Of a stretch of 64,000 nucleotides of DNA, positions 44,757 to 56,194 are shown piece by piece. The stretch's first letter is position 1, and each line of letters begins with the position of its first letter. The notes beneath the pieces were generated by a model. That model was given only the letters and a program-made list of their open reading frames with translations. It was not told where the DNA came from and did not search any database. The DNA comes from Ctena decussata (Eukaryota > Mollusca > Bivalvia > Lucinida > Lucinidae), in assembly GCA_963989385.1 (NCBI GenBank), contig OZ022508.1, forward strand, positions 53,111,087-53,175,086, read 5' to 3'. Position numbers and translations under genes: made by a program.

Positions 44757-47700
44757 CTATCTACTAAGGTAGTCCGCCCCCAAATTATCTTGGCCGCGGA
44801 TAGCAACGATCCTGAATCTGTACGGCTGTAATTTCATGGCCCAACGCATGATTCGGGGATTGAGCACCTTAGCTGTCTGCATATAAGACAAAGGTTTGTG
44901 GTCAGTTTCAAGTAGGAACTCCGCCCCATACAGGTACTTACGAAATTTCTCAACACCCCAGATAATACCCAAACATTCCTTCTCAATTACAGAGTAGTTC
45001 TTTTCCCGAGGTAACAATTTCTTGCTAGCATAAGCAATCGGCAAACGACCTTCACCTTCGAACTCCTGAAGCAAAATAGCTCCAAGACCAACGTCTGAAG
45101 CGTCTGTTCGAAGTACAAACGGGTTACCTTCTTGAAAAACAGGTAAGCGAAGAATAGGACTAGACGTGAGCCTACTCTTCAGGGTTTGAAATGCCCTTTC
45201 ATGCTGATCTTGCCAATCTTTGATAGAATTAGGTCTATCCCGTTTAGTTAAATCAGTCAGAGGAGAAGCTATGGATGAGAAATTTGGGATAAAACGACGG
45301 TAAAACCCAGCTAATCCCAGAAAAGATTTAATTTGCCTTTTCGTACATGGACGAGGAGCATCTCTGATAGCCTGTATCTTGTCCTCTTGCGGTCGTACCG
45401 TCTGTCCGACGATATTGTGACCAAGGCACTCGATACTGCCATAACCGATCATGCATTTAGATGGTTTTGCCGTCAATTTGGCCGACCTGAGCCGATCTAA
45501 CACTTGACGTAATGACGTCACATGATCCTTCCATGTTTCAGTAAATATCCACATGTCATCAACAAAGCTGTCAACATTTGGGAGATTGGACAATATGATT
45601 CTCATTAACCTACAAAATGAGGTTCCCGAATTGACCAAACCGAAGGGCATAGTTTTAAACTGGAATAAACCCTTAGGCGTTTCAAATGCCGTCAAAGGTT
45701 TAGACCTTTCAGTAAGACTGACTTGCCAATAACCCTTACTCAGGTCCATCTTTGTAAAGAATCTATGTCCCGACATTTTATTGATAACCTCCTCCATATT
45801 TGGCATAGGTTCTGCATCGAATTCCGTCACTTTGTTAAGCTTCCGGAAGTCGATACAGAATCTAACTGATCCGTCTTTCTTCGGAACTAAGACAACAGGA
45901 GATGAATACGGTGAAATCGACGGCTCGATTACCCCTAAATCCAACATATCCTGTATCTCCGTCTCCATGACGTTACGCGTCTTATACGGGATAGAATAAC
46001 CCTTCGTCCGTATGGGTTCTGACGTGAGTAGTTTGATATCGTGCTGTATTTGATCAGTTTGACCGGGTAAACTTGATAGTACATCCGGGTACTGTTTAAT
46101 CAACGCTTCAACCTCCATACGTTGTTCTGACGTTAACGTATCCGAGATACTGACGTCATTATAAGTTTCCGGCTCTTTAGCTGTCGGAAAAGCACAATCA
46201 TCAAGAGAAAATTCATCACTACCATCGTCATCAACCGACTCTGTAGTCTCAGTCGACAATAAACAATGTGACGGCACAGTACGACGTTCGACATACTGTT
46301 TCAGCATATTAGCATGATATGTACTCACGACACCATTGACGTCAATTTTATAGTCCATTCTATTCACCACCTCCACAACTTCATATGGACCCTTCCACTG
46401 CAATAACAGTTTATTACTGTCAGTTGGCAGTAATAACAGTACTTTATCTCCCACGTTAAATTTACGCGACCTAGCGCGTTTGTCATAATAAGCCTTTTGC
46501 TTTACCTGTACTTTCCGTAAATTATCATGTGCTAATTTACACGTCTGCTCTAACCGTTCTCTCAACTCAATTACGTACTGGTACGTAGACAGAACCTGCT
46601 CATCCTGTACCTCTTCAGACCATAATTCACGTAATATTGCCATAGGGCCCTTAACGTTGCGTCCGTATAACAATTCGAACGGAGAAAACCCTAATGACTC
46701 TTGCGGAACCTCCCTTATTGCAAACAGTAGTGCTGGGAGATATTTATCCCAGTCTTTTGGACGTTCTGCGCACATCCTACGTAGCATTTGCTTCAACGTC
46801 GCGTGAAAACGCTCTACGAGACCGTTGCAGATAGGATGATACGGCGTCGTGGTTAACTGCTGGAGTGATAACAGCCTGCTTACTTCTTTCATAACTTCAG
46901 CAGTAAACTGACTTCCGCAATCTGTTAACATTTCATCAGGTATGCCAACTCTACTAAACATCTCAACTAACGCTTCGGCAACGCGTTCTGTCTCAATGCC
47001 GGGTAACGCTACCGCCTCGGGATATCTCGTCGCATAGTCTATCATTGTTAAAATATAGCGGGATTTCCTCTCAGAACGAGGTTCTATCGGTCCGACTATA
47101 TCAACCGCGACTCGTTTAAATGGTGTGTCAATCTGTGGCAACTTTCCTAAAGGAACCTTAGTGACACGACCTTTTTGAATAGTCCTTTGACATATGTCAC
47201 AAGATTTACAAAACCTTGCCACATCACCACAAATTCCAGGCCAAAAGAACTCAGTTAAAACTCTATCCATAGTTTTCTTTATGCCCAAATGACCTGACAT
47301 CAAGGTTTCGTGCGCCAATCTTAACACCTTTTCACGAAAACCTTCAGGGATAATAAGTTGCAAAGTGACCTTGTTTCCCTTAGTAAACTGCCTATACAAT
47401 AAATCTTTCTTTCGAATAAACTTAGTTTCACCCCGGTTCAATCCACGACTAATCGTCACATTCCCAGATTCCACTCTTTGCCTTATGCCATTCAATTTAG
47501 GGTCAACAACTTGGGCCTGCTTCAATGCCTCCTTATCACTAGCAATAATTTGATCAGGAACTTTAAGTTTCCTATAGACCTCTTCACCTTGCTTAGCTTG
47601 TGACCTAGTCACTGCCGCCATTGCAAAATGGGACATATCGGGAAGTTTTGACCCGTCAATATTTCCAATAACCAGGTCATACAATGTATCTTCCATGCAC

Positions 47701-48851
47701 AATGCCTCAGTTTTTCCTGTGAAAAATGGACGATCTATGTCAACCATTGCTAAGGGATACCTTTGGGTAGATTCATCAATCAAAGTTACATCAGATTCTC
47801 TACCAAGTAGCTGATCATTAGAAACCAAGTTTCTACGAACGACACACCCAGTACAACCTGTGTCCCTTAAAACTACAACAGTCTTACCATTAACCGTACC
47901 CTGCGCTGTTGGTAATCGCGACCTTAAAAAGTAACAGACACCTTCCCTATCCACGTTATCATTGATTAGTGGACTTTCTTCCTTACTCTTATAGAGACCT
48001 TCAATTTCATGAGACCTATTCATTGTAGTTTTACAAAAGCTCATTTGATGTCCGCCACCCCGACCACGTCCGCGGGAATAACCCCGACCACGGCCACGAT
48101 CTGAATTACTACCCTTCGTCTGTACAGTATCGCTCTTACTCTGTGATCTTTGTGTCTCATCTTTCGGTGCATAACTACTCCCCTTACTTCCGCTATACCC
48201 GATTGCACTTGCACCTACCTCCGCACTATATGCTTGCTTCCTATCGGGATTCTTAAAACATTTATATGTTAAATGTCCCTTACCACAAATACTACATTTT
48301 ATCTCTGGCTTCGCACTCGGCTTATTATCAGATCTACTCTGAGTTACGCCCTGAATATCACGCTGCCCCTTATTAACACAAGCGTAGACACCGCCACGTG
48401 CTTCTGCAAATAAATCTGCTTCCCTAGCCATCTCACCTAGATTCGTGAATGTTTTCGGTTTCAAATGAACATACAGTTCTTTACTACAAGATTCTAAAAA
48501 CTGATCTCTAGCGAAAAAATCGCAAACAGATTCATAAGACTGGTCTACCTTCGCCATTTTCAACCATTTATTAAGATACGACCTAAGTCTACTACTAAAC
48601 TGAATAAACGTTTCGGACTTTTCAGGCCTATCATAGCGAAATTTCTTCCTAAATCCGCGTTCAGTCATATCAAAATTCTTTAACAACGCATCTTTCAACT
48701 TGTCATAATCTGCTGCATCATCTACAGACAATCTATCATAGACATCAAGCGCGCGACCTTTAAGTAATGCGCTTAAATATGCAGCCCAAACGTTTTTATC
48801 CCATTTATTCGCCGTCGCGTATTTCTCAAACCTTGATAAGTAACTATCCAT
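44757..48851 (-). CDS. Gag-Pol polyprotein, Gmr1-like (capsid-PR-IN-RT-RH)
   Basis: A 1364-residue frame encoding the retrotransposon's structural and enzymatic parts. Order: capsid-like helical region (about 1-160); zinc knuckle C186-x2-C-x3-H-x4-C198; Arg-Gly-rich stretch 252-267; aspartic protease D330-T-G; integrase with HHCC finger (H514, H521, C551, C554), DDE core D584, D644 and E680 (D-x35-E) and GPY/F module near 821; reverse transcriptase about 935-1150 with catalytic D1036 and FVDD 1096-1099; RNase H with D1250, D1317 and D1360. Integrase before RT is opposite to normal Ty3/gypsy. All catalytic residues are present. The frame is open upstream of this ATG for at least 20 codons, with capsid-like sequence, so the true N terminus probably comes from the preceding ORF. 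No chromodomain seen. Confidence 0.95.
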   Translation of the reverse strand: MDSYLSRFEKYATANKWDKNVWAAYLSALLKGRALDVYDRLSVDDAADYDKLKDALLKNFDMTERGFRKKFRYDRPEKSETFIQFSSRLRSYLNKWLKMAKVDQSYESVCDFFARDQFLESCSKELYVHLKPKTFTNLGEMAREADLFAEARGGVYACVNKGQRDIQGVTQSRSDNKPSAKPEIKCSICGKGHLTYKCFKNPDRKQAYSAEVGASAIGYSGSKGSSYAPKDETQRSQSKSDTVQTKGSNSDRGRGRGYSRGRGRGGGHQMSFCKTTMNRSHEIEGLYKSKEESPLINDNVDREGVCYFLRSRLPTAQGTVNGKTVVVLRDTGCTGCVVRRNLVSNDQLLGRESDVTLIDESTQRYPLAMVDIDRPFFTGKTEALCMEDTLYDLVIGNIDGSKLPDMSHFAMAAVTRSQAKQGEEVYRKLKVPDQIIASDKEALKQAQVVDPKLNGIRQRVESGNVTISRGLNRGETKFIRKKDLLYRQFTKGNKVTLQLIIPEGFREKVLRLAHETLMSGHLGIKKTMDRVLTEFFWPGICGDVARFCKSCDICQRTIQKGRVTKVPLGKLPQIDTPFKRVAVDIVGPIEPRSERKSRYILTMIDYATRYPEAVALPGIETERVAEALVEMFSRVGIPDEMLTDCGSQFTAEVMKEVSRLLSLQQLTTTPYHPICNGLVERFHATLKQMLRRMCAERPKDWDKYLPALLFAIREVPQESLGFSPFELLYGRNVKGPMAILRELWSEEVQDEQVLSTYQYVIELRERLEQTCKLAHDNLRKVQVKQKAYYDKRARSRKFNVGDKVLLLLPTDSNKLLLQWKGPYEVVEVVNRMDYKIDVNGVVSTYHANMLKQYVERRTVPSHCLLSTETTESVDDDGSDEFSLDDCAFPTAKEPETYNDVSISDTLTSEQRMEVEALIKQYPDVLSSLPGQTDQIQHDIKLLTSEPIRTKGYSIPYKTRNVMETEIQDMLDLGVIEPSISPYSSPVVLVPKKDGSVRFCIDFRKLNKVTEFDAEPMPNMEEVINKMSGHRFFTKMDLSKGYWQVSLTERSKPLTAFETPKGLFQFKTMPFGLVNSGTSFCRLMRIILSNLPNVDSFVDDMWIFTETWKDHVTSLRQVLDRLRSAKLTAKPSKCMIGYGSIECLGHNIVGQTVRPQEDKIQAIRDAPRPCTKRQIKSFLGLAGFYRRFIPNFSSIASPLTDLTKRDRPNSIKDWQDQHERAFQTLKSRLTSSPILRLPVFQEGNPFVLRTDASDVGLGAILLQEFEGEGRLPIAYASKKLLPREKNYSVIEKECLGIIWGVEKFRKYLYGAEFLLETDHKPLSYMQTAKVLNPRIMRWAMKLQPYRFRIVAIRGQDNLGADYLSR

Positions 48852-48909
48852 TTTTTCCTTACTTTCATCAAAATACGGTAATTTGGGATCTCGCGCATGC
48901 GCTAGCTTT

Positions 48910-49443
48910 TCAGCCTTCTGTTTTTTCTAATTCAACCCTAAACGTTACCTTCTGCAAATCTATCTGATTCTTCAACTCGCGTTGCTGCAATTCAAAACTA
49001 TACTTCAACTTTTCTAACTCAACTTCGCTTGACAACTTTGCTTCCTTATCGCTTTCGACTTGATACAACCTAGCTTCCCTATCTTTCTCGGCTTGCCGCT
49101 CTATACTTTCAATCCGCGCCATCTCGATTTCCCTATCCGCCGCAATCTTAGCTTCTTCCGTCGCGATCCTAGCCAATTCAATTTCCCGATCTTTTTCGGC
49201 CTGCGCGATCCTAGCTAACTCAACTTCCCTGTCTTTTTCGGCCTGCGCAATCTTTTCTTTCTCCGCCGCGATCTTCTCTTTCTCCGCCGCGATCTTCTCT
49301 TTATCAAGTTCCCTTACCGCGTGCCTTTCTGCCCTTTCAGTCTCTTGCTGTTGCTTTACAAATTCCTGCAATGCCTGCCCTTCATAACCTAACTCCCTTC
49401 CCGTCTTAACTAACTGATCCATGACGCTTAACGTAATGCTCAC
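48910..49443 (-). CDS. N-terminal coiled-coil ORF of the Gmr1-like element
   Basis: A 177-residue product. Residues 1-45 are mixed; about 45-150 are a charged coiled coil of repeated KEKIAAE and QAEKDRE.ELARI units; the end is Gln-Leu-Glu rich. It lies between the leader and the capsid ORF. Such coiled coils occur at the N terminus of some Gag proteins with SCAN-like capsids. The frame ends in TGA just after a run of six A (minus strand, near 48927), where the downstream Gag-Pol frame is open and overlaps. Either a single-base change in the A run has split one Gag-Pol ORF, or expression needs a frameshift. ATG at 49443 is the first in frame; a second lies seven codons later. Confidence 0.8.
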   Translation of the reverse strand: MSITLSVMDQLVKTGRELGYEGQALQEFVKQQQETERAERHAVRELDKEKIAAEKEKIAAEKEKIAQAEKDREVELARIAQAEKDREIELARIATEEAKIAADREIEMARIESIERQAEKDREARLYQVESDKEAKLSSEVELEKLKYSFELQQRELKNQIDLQKVTFRVELEKTEG

Positions 49444-50349
49444 GTTAACTTAACTGAAACCGACGTTCACTTATAGTCACACACGTTAACTAAAACGTTT
49501 ACAATAATAATAACGAACTAATCCAACTAAAACGTTGATTAATTAGTATACTCGCGATCTGGACGTAGCCATTAAAGTTACGTTCATAACAGACCGGAAA
49601 TGACGTCATAAACTGACGTTGACTTTGCCGAGAATTACTTTTCACTTTCAAATGACACAATTAGATGACGTAAATAACCCACATTACAATTACGCCGAAC
49701 TTGATCTAGCGTATCGGATATACAAACGTAACGTATGTAACGCAACGCATTAACACTGACACGACAACTGTACGTCCTACATTACAAAACCTTATAAGAT
49801 ACCAACGGTAAATCAAACTTAAGATTCTGCTATAAGGTTTAATTCATTGTAACGATATTATATAACGTTACGAGTAACCTACGTTACTAAATCAGGACAT
49901 AAAATGGACCTCAGTAACGGTTACGACACAACGTACAAAACGTTTAAGTTAATAAACTTACAGATTGTCATGCAACAGCAGTGCCAAGGTATTCAACCGG
50001 ACCTTAAAACTAAATATGTATCATCCGTGCCAAGACAATTCAGGTCTATATAACCTCAGTTTCCCCACTCAGATATGCAACCTGTTACATTCGATCACAA
50101 ATTAATGCATGGGCTATCGCACTTCATCACGCAGGGAATAAGGATAGTTGACCTTAATTGAGTGTAGGTTACATTTACAAAGAATTTAGTGGCAAAATTG
50201 TTCCCCTAAAATTCACAGCCTTACGTCACCTTAGAAAAGAACAATCAGAAAGTCGATAATAATAAAAAAAAATGTCTGACAAAATTGTGCCTAGATTCTG
50301 TATATATTGTCAATGTGTTACACTGGCAGATATTAACCGGAAATCAAAT
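49444..50349 (-). other. 5' leader of the Gmr1-like element
   Basis: About 0.9 kb of non-coding sequence between the primer-binding site and the first ORF. It is rich in ACGT-containing motifs, including TGACGTCA near 49602. RNA packaging signals would be expected here but cannot be recognised by eye. Confidence 0.7.
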
Positions 50350-50369
50350 CCCGTTACTTCATGACACCA
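50350..50369 (-). other. primer-binding site
   Basis: On the minus strand the LTR is followed without spacer by TGGTGTCATGAAGTAACGGG. TGG complements the CCA end of a tRNA, and the first eight bases match the 3' end of leucine tRNAs. The remaining match is imperfect, so the primer tRNA is uncertain. Confidence 0.75.
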
Positions 50370-52558
50370 TGTTACGCAGAAGGTTTTACACTCGGTCGAC
50401 ACGGGTGTAGAGCCTTATACGTCGCCAGGACGGCGGAGGGTGACTTCCGGTTAAAGGGTTATCTACCAGTGTATTACACTAACAAGGAAACTCTAACAAC
50501 GTTAGAATTTTTTAAGTTTATATATAATGTAAATTTTATATACAACAATACAATTTACAACTGTCACAATTACAATAATATACAACACATATCAGTTCAT
50601 GTCGCTGGCCCAAGTAAGGTGTTTGTTTCGAATATGTAATCGATTTGCGTACAATACGCAAATAGATTACCGTCTGACGTCAACACCGTACTCGGCTCAG
50701 CGCCATGAACTAAAGGAAAACACAAAGAACAAAAAAAACGTTAGTTTGAGCTCATACAAAAAACAAGGCCTTATGTTGGTAGACTTCAATTCGTCGTTCC
50801 CTGGATCATGTCATGGGCCAGTCCATATATCATGAGGAACACCAACTTATATAAACACGTGCACGATTATATACTGGTCGCTCCCTGGATCGTACCAGGG
50901 ACCAGTCTATATATATTAAAACACCTTAGTGGACGAACACTGTCCCACACTTGATGTGACCTTCAGATCTTATCACAGAATCTGGCAAAACTGTGCTAAC
51001 CACTTCCGCCTACATTTTGTGCTTCCCGCCTCTGCTTAGGAACCTTGCACAAACGGCGTTGTAACTCCTCTACCCGGGTTGGTATTAACCTGGAGACGTA
51101 AATCGAATCTCCAGGTGAGACGTGGCTCTAAGTCCTAACAGCTGACTGCCGGACTTGATGTGCCTAAAAATAACGAACTTACACTTAATACATTGTAACT
51201 ACATAATAACAATACGTAAGACTTGGGCCTGTCTTGGAAATACCATACAACGCCCTCGGCGAATGCCGAGCATAACGTGCACACGCCAGCCGTGTCACTA
51301 GACACAACTCGCGCTCACGATGTAAAGCCAAAATTGTGCTTAATACTTACGCCAATGAAGAAACGTAGATCCTGCTACGCATGTGCGTCGAAGGATCTGA
51401 CGCCAAACATTGTCGAGAAGTATACTGACGTCAACAGGCATTACCATGACATACCCCACATAAAACATGAATAATCTAAACAATGTCCTATTTACATTAA
51501 ATTGATTGACCAAAATCTAACTCGCATATGTTTTAATTCATTTCTTTAAACTAAGCGTAATACCATTTGCCATAGAATATAATAGCTGAATAAGCGTTTC
51601 TCACACATTTGGGATCATAACGTTTGATCTGACATCATGACATCAATGATGTTATACCATATGACGCCGTCTAATGAAGGCAAATCAAACGCATGATGAC
51701 CAAATGCTACCATTATAACTTATGGAAAAAACCCTTAATGCGGTGCATGCTATGGCGTCAATTGACGTCACGAGTATATAAATTAGTTCCATTACAAATC
51801 AATCTACTTCTATAGGCCACGTATACGTAAAAATAATATAAAAAGTGCTGACGTCGCAATAACATGAATGCAACTGACGTCACATGAATAACATGAATGC
51901 AACTGACGTCACTGGACGTCAAATAGACGCACACCATTGCAACCAACATCAGTGATATAAACTATTTCCGAAATTTACAAAACTTCCTAATATACAAATA
52001 TTATGCGCAGGATGCTTACTAACAAAATCGGTCGACACATGCGCAGCCTGATCACTGCCAACAAAATCAAATCAGTCGACACATATAATCATACCATATC
52101 AATCAGAAGTCACATTTTTCATTCTTAGCCAAACTATTCTAAAATAAATATAATAAAATCTTACCGTTCTGGTCTAAACTCAGAATCTGGGCACACAACA
52201 ATATAACATCCTCAGTATAAGAATTAAACAGCCACGTCTAACTTTTCAATAAAAGATAGGCGTATAAATAGTATGCGTCTCACATTTAAATCGTGGGACT
52301 CGAATATAAGCGTGCAGGTACTCACATTAAAATCATGCAACACGCTGTCCACAATCAAAAGACTCGTGCAGGTATTCACCTTAAAATCATGCAATACGCT
52401 GTCCACGAGGGGTATTCACAAACAACCCATGCATAACGTAGTCACAATTTCCGTAAACGTTTTATTACCACAGTTACCCTAAAAACTGTAGCCTTACTGA
52501 TTGAAAGGATTAAAATAATCTCGACGACATAGTGGACGATTAGATCCATTTCGTAACA
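50370..52558 (-). repeat. 5' LTR of the Gmr1-like element
   Basis: Same length (2189 bp) as the other LTR. Differences by eye are ten substitutions, for example near 50419, 50466, 50473, 50479, 50955 and 52410. It should hold the promoter; five TGACGTCA sites lie at 50675, 51426, 51763, 51875 and 51904. Confidence 0.97.
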
Positions 52559-52563
52559 AGCAG
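52559..52563. other. target-site duplication AGCAG (right)
   Basis: Exact match to 42423-42427. Confidence 0.95.
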
Positions 52564-55422
52564 TATTTCCCACTCTGCCAGCACTTTTGTAACAAATTAG
52601 CTGGAAGTCAAATCAGTGAAAATTCTTAAACTAATTTATTATACTAACTCCTGCAAAGATGGCTCATGCCAATATTTTAAAGCAATAAGGGTAAGATATA
52701 CAGCTGTAGCAGAATATATATTTTTACATTGTGGTGAAATGGGCTGTCAACCTTTGCAAAAGTTGGACTAGACAGTTACGCATCATAACTGTTTTTAGAG
52801 TTCGTATAACACCTATACCAGAGTTTCGATCTTCACATTCTTATGGACGTCTTCCAGCACAGAACCCTTTATGAGTCTGTGCATATTATGTTTCTTATAT
52901 CGGGTCACGGATCCTGAATAAAAAGCATACGTCGTCGTGCTACATGTAATTTCTCAAGAAATCTGAACGGAAATGGCTGTTTTCCCGAAATATCACCTAA
53001 CAAACCTGGTGGTAAATGTCAATTCAAGAATGACAAAATAGTATTGACCCACCAACGGCTTTTAAATTATCGAAACGGAAAGTCTATTATCATATACTTT
53101 TAAATTAGTAGCTTTAGCATTTGTATAATCCATTCCGCCAGCAGTTTTTTTTCTTACCAATCAGTTTGAAAGTTTGCATATATCTTAGAGACATGCTGAT
53201 GATGTGCATTTGAGATTTTGATATTTTTTTTGACAAAATTACGGCAAAACAAAATGAAATGCCTTGAATCATTTCGACTGCTGAATTCAGTTCAAAAATT
53301 CAGAGTCTTATGTATCTCTTCAGCACCATAAATATTTATTTTAACGAATCCACCATAAATATGTGCTGTAAAGCTGCTTTTCACTTTTTGCAATAAATGC
53401 AAGTTATATTTGAAACTTATTTTTCATGCAATTAAAACAAAGTAACAACATTTCTAGAGATAATTGACGTACCAGTCGGCAATGAGCCAATCCGTCAGAC
53501 AGACAAACTAATGAAATAGTTGGCTAAAGAAAATTTGAATTGCAACAAAGCAAGACTAATGAAGATATTGGAATTGAAAGAGAAAACACTTTATCTTGTG
53601 GGAGACGTATCATAAAGGTTTCTTGTCAAGAAAAACAAGACTTCAAAAACACGTGTACGATTTTACAAGAGTTAATAAATATCTATATGCTGGTGTCCAA
53701 CTTTTGAAGTCGTATTATCTGGTGATAGACACAAATGTAAGATACTAACATGAACTCAAAGGCCTGCTTAATGACAGCAACTGAATAATTGAACGACTGG
53801 AATTAAGGCAATTAAACAAAACCTAAAATTGTCGATATCTGCAGATGTGCTGGGAGTTCAATTTGTCTTCCTATTTGACAGAATGTTCGTTAAGTTCCAA
53901 TTTTTTCTTCGCTGAAGGGTTACAGTTTTACGTCTAGAATTTGTTCTCCACCATTGTTTGCCAAATCATAAAATAATGCCCCACGTGATTTCTGATTGAT
54001 ATTCAAGACATAAATACTAAATGAACTGCCAACAGAGTAACAAAATTTGAAAGCAGACTTTTATGCACAAACCCCGTACAGAGGGCAATGAGAAGCAGTT
54101 TATACAATCATAATCTAAGCCCCGCAACGACACCAAACAGGAAATACACCACTCAAACGATTTAAAAGAGCAGCATGCACAGTAGGGCCTTGTCCTACTT
54201 TTAACCAAATAAGTAGGACGCATCGGCACTGGAAGTTACAACCAGCACCATCGCTTGACTCCTGGAGCTGAACTTTCTCGACTAATACTAAATTGCTGAG
54301 AAAAAAAGAGTTTTTCCTTCAGAAGTCTCAAAGCCTTTCATGTGCTCTTGCATGATTCCGCCAAACGCTTCACTGTTGCACATAATTGTATATTTTGACA
54401 ATTTTATAGAGAAAAAACACGTAACATCGTCTAACGTCTAAAAACGTCTCCCTAAGGCGACAAAAGTTGCCAGTGGCGTCAGCAATTAGACTCCAAAACA
54501 GTGAACTGCTACAAAATAAGCACAAAAGGATCCAAAGCTTCTACAGGCGCACTGCTTTAGAATTGTAAAAGATTCAAATGGCTAAGACAAGACAGTTTAT
54601 ATTGAAAGGTTTGATACGCCATTTGTCAAGAGAGGAATGGATCCTAATAATCTGCTTATAATTTCCCCAAGAATTCGTACAAGGTATAAACATGATAAAT
54701 GTTATATTGTTTTAGGTAAAAGTATTTCTCACTACTCTCAACTAAGAATATACTCCCAAGACTACTACAGACAACCCTCTTTACATACATTACAACCGCA
54801 GAATTCTTTAAAACGTCATATTGATATGCACGCAATGACGTTATTGTTCAAAGTATGTATTCTTTCTGACAACAATTTCAGTTTACTGTCAAAATGGTTT
54901 AGAACAAAGACAGTCATTTTAAAGAGGCTCTTCTGTACCATTAAAAAAGGTATCGAAATATGTGGTGCAGCCATCCCAAAAAGGGCAAACGAATAGAGCA
55001 AGCTATCAAATTATAGCCATGATTTTTAGTACAAAATCAAAGTATGTACTATAATAAGTGCCACTGACAAATTACCGCCAATTTCTAATATAGCTTTCTA
55101 AATTTACTCACAATTACTCGATTGTGACAGATGATAGGCCTGATAAACTTTTTGCAATGCTGATGAAGATACTAGACGAGAGTGTTAATCAGATATATAT
55201 TATTTTTAAAGCAATCTGATAATTCTGTGTAATTGCCAAATGTTGCTTTCAGACAGAATCAGCTTCAGCAGTTGTAAGAAGAATCATCGGGTTGAGTGGT
55301 AAAACGAAACAAACAGGTGCCTAAAAACTGGAAGAACATTTCCATTTCTTATCTTGAAATCTTTGTAAACAGAGCATGTTGCGTTTCATGTTAAGATAAC
55401 TGATCATTTTAATAGGATCATT
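52564..55422. other. non-coding stretch
   Basis: Mostly unrecognised. The block near 54184-54260 (TAGGACGCATCGGC, CATCGCTTGACT) matches one near 13186-13260 and is a dispersed repeat. A 119-codon plus-strand frame at 54637-54996 has no motif I can place and is not called. Confidence 0.4.
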
Positions 55423-55643
55423 TGAGCCGCGACGCGAGAAAACCAACACAGTGGTTGTGCGTCCAGCGTAGATTCAGATCAGCCTGGGCATCCGCCCAGT
55501 CTGATCCGAGTCTTCGCTGTCCGCATGGCGGTAGCTCAGTCCCTAGGCTACCCTTTAAGCGCTTAGCGAAGAGTCTGGCCAGGCTGATCCGAGTCTTCGC
55601 TGGGCGCACAACCACTCTGTTGGTTTTCTCGTGTCGCGGCTCA
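55423..55643. mobile_element. palindromic MITE, copy 11 (shortened)
   Basis: 221-bp copy with a 17-bp deletion in the right arm (after GTCTGGCCAGGCTGATC). Flanking TT on both sides. Confidence 0.9.
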
Positions 55644-55735
55644 TTTTTGTGATTATGCTCTAATATATTGCAATGCTCTGTTGATGAGATAAGCTTCATC
55701 TTTGTCTGTCTGCATATTCTTATGACGGTCTGAAC

Positions 55736-55932
55736 TTAACATTTAAAACGAAAAAAAGCAAACGACAAAATTTACGTCTTCAAACTTAAGAAATATGCTT
55801 CTCAAAGCTATTATATATTGAGAATGCAAAGACTAGAGTGCAAACGATATCAAACTCATTATTAGCCGCCTAATTTGCATCTAGGCTGTTTGCAAAATGA
55901 GTTATTTTTGTTTTGGGCATTTAAATGGTTAA
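55736..55932. mobile_element. TTAA-flanked MITE, relative of 7109-7596
   Basis: TTAA at both ends, with ACATTTAAAACG at the left and GGGCATTTAAATGG at the right. Shares GACAAAATTTACGTCT, the AGCCGCCTAATTTG block and TTTGCAAA with 7109-7596. It lacks the nested insertion, so it shows the empty state. Confidence 0.6.
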
Positions 55933-56194
55933 AAAAAAAGAGTGTCTGAAATATATAACAGTTACTATATATAAAAAGTCGCCTTACATACGTATAAAAA
56001 TGAGGGAGGTATTTAACTGTGTCCATCGCCGTGGGACACATCATTACTGGTCACGAACACATAAAATCAAACAGGGTCAGCTAATATATTTCACGGATAA
56101 AATCATTACTAGATGAATTAGGACTCACTCATATTTGGTTATAGCAGACAGAGATAGTAATTCCAATTAATTTAATAAAGCAGCGCATCTTCTT

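Larger units (their letters stand above)
42428..52558 (-). mobile_element. full-length Gmr1-like LTR retrotransposon
   Basis: A 10,131-bp element in minus orientation. It has two 2189-bp LTRs beginning TGTTACG and ending CGTAACA, an AGCAG target duplication, a primer-binding site directly next to the 5' LTR, a polypurine tract next to the 3' LTR, and two long ORFs. The domains are of Ty3/gypsy type, but integrase precedes reverse transcriptase. That order is the hallmark of the Gmr1-like group, first described from cod and other deuterostomes. The LTRs differ at about ten positions with no indels (about 0.5 percent), so insertion is recent. No envelope-like ORF: only 140 bp separate pol from the 3' LTR. 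Confidence 0.95.

Noticed and set aside
54637..54996. 119-codon plus-strand frame
   Set aside because: No motif recognised and no supporting splice or promoter context.
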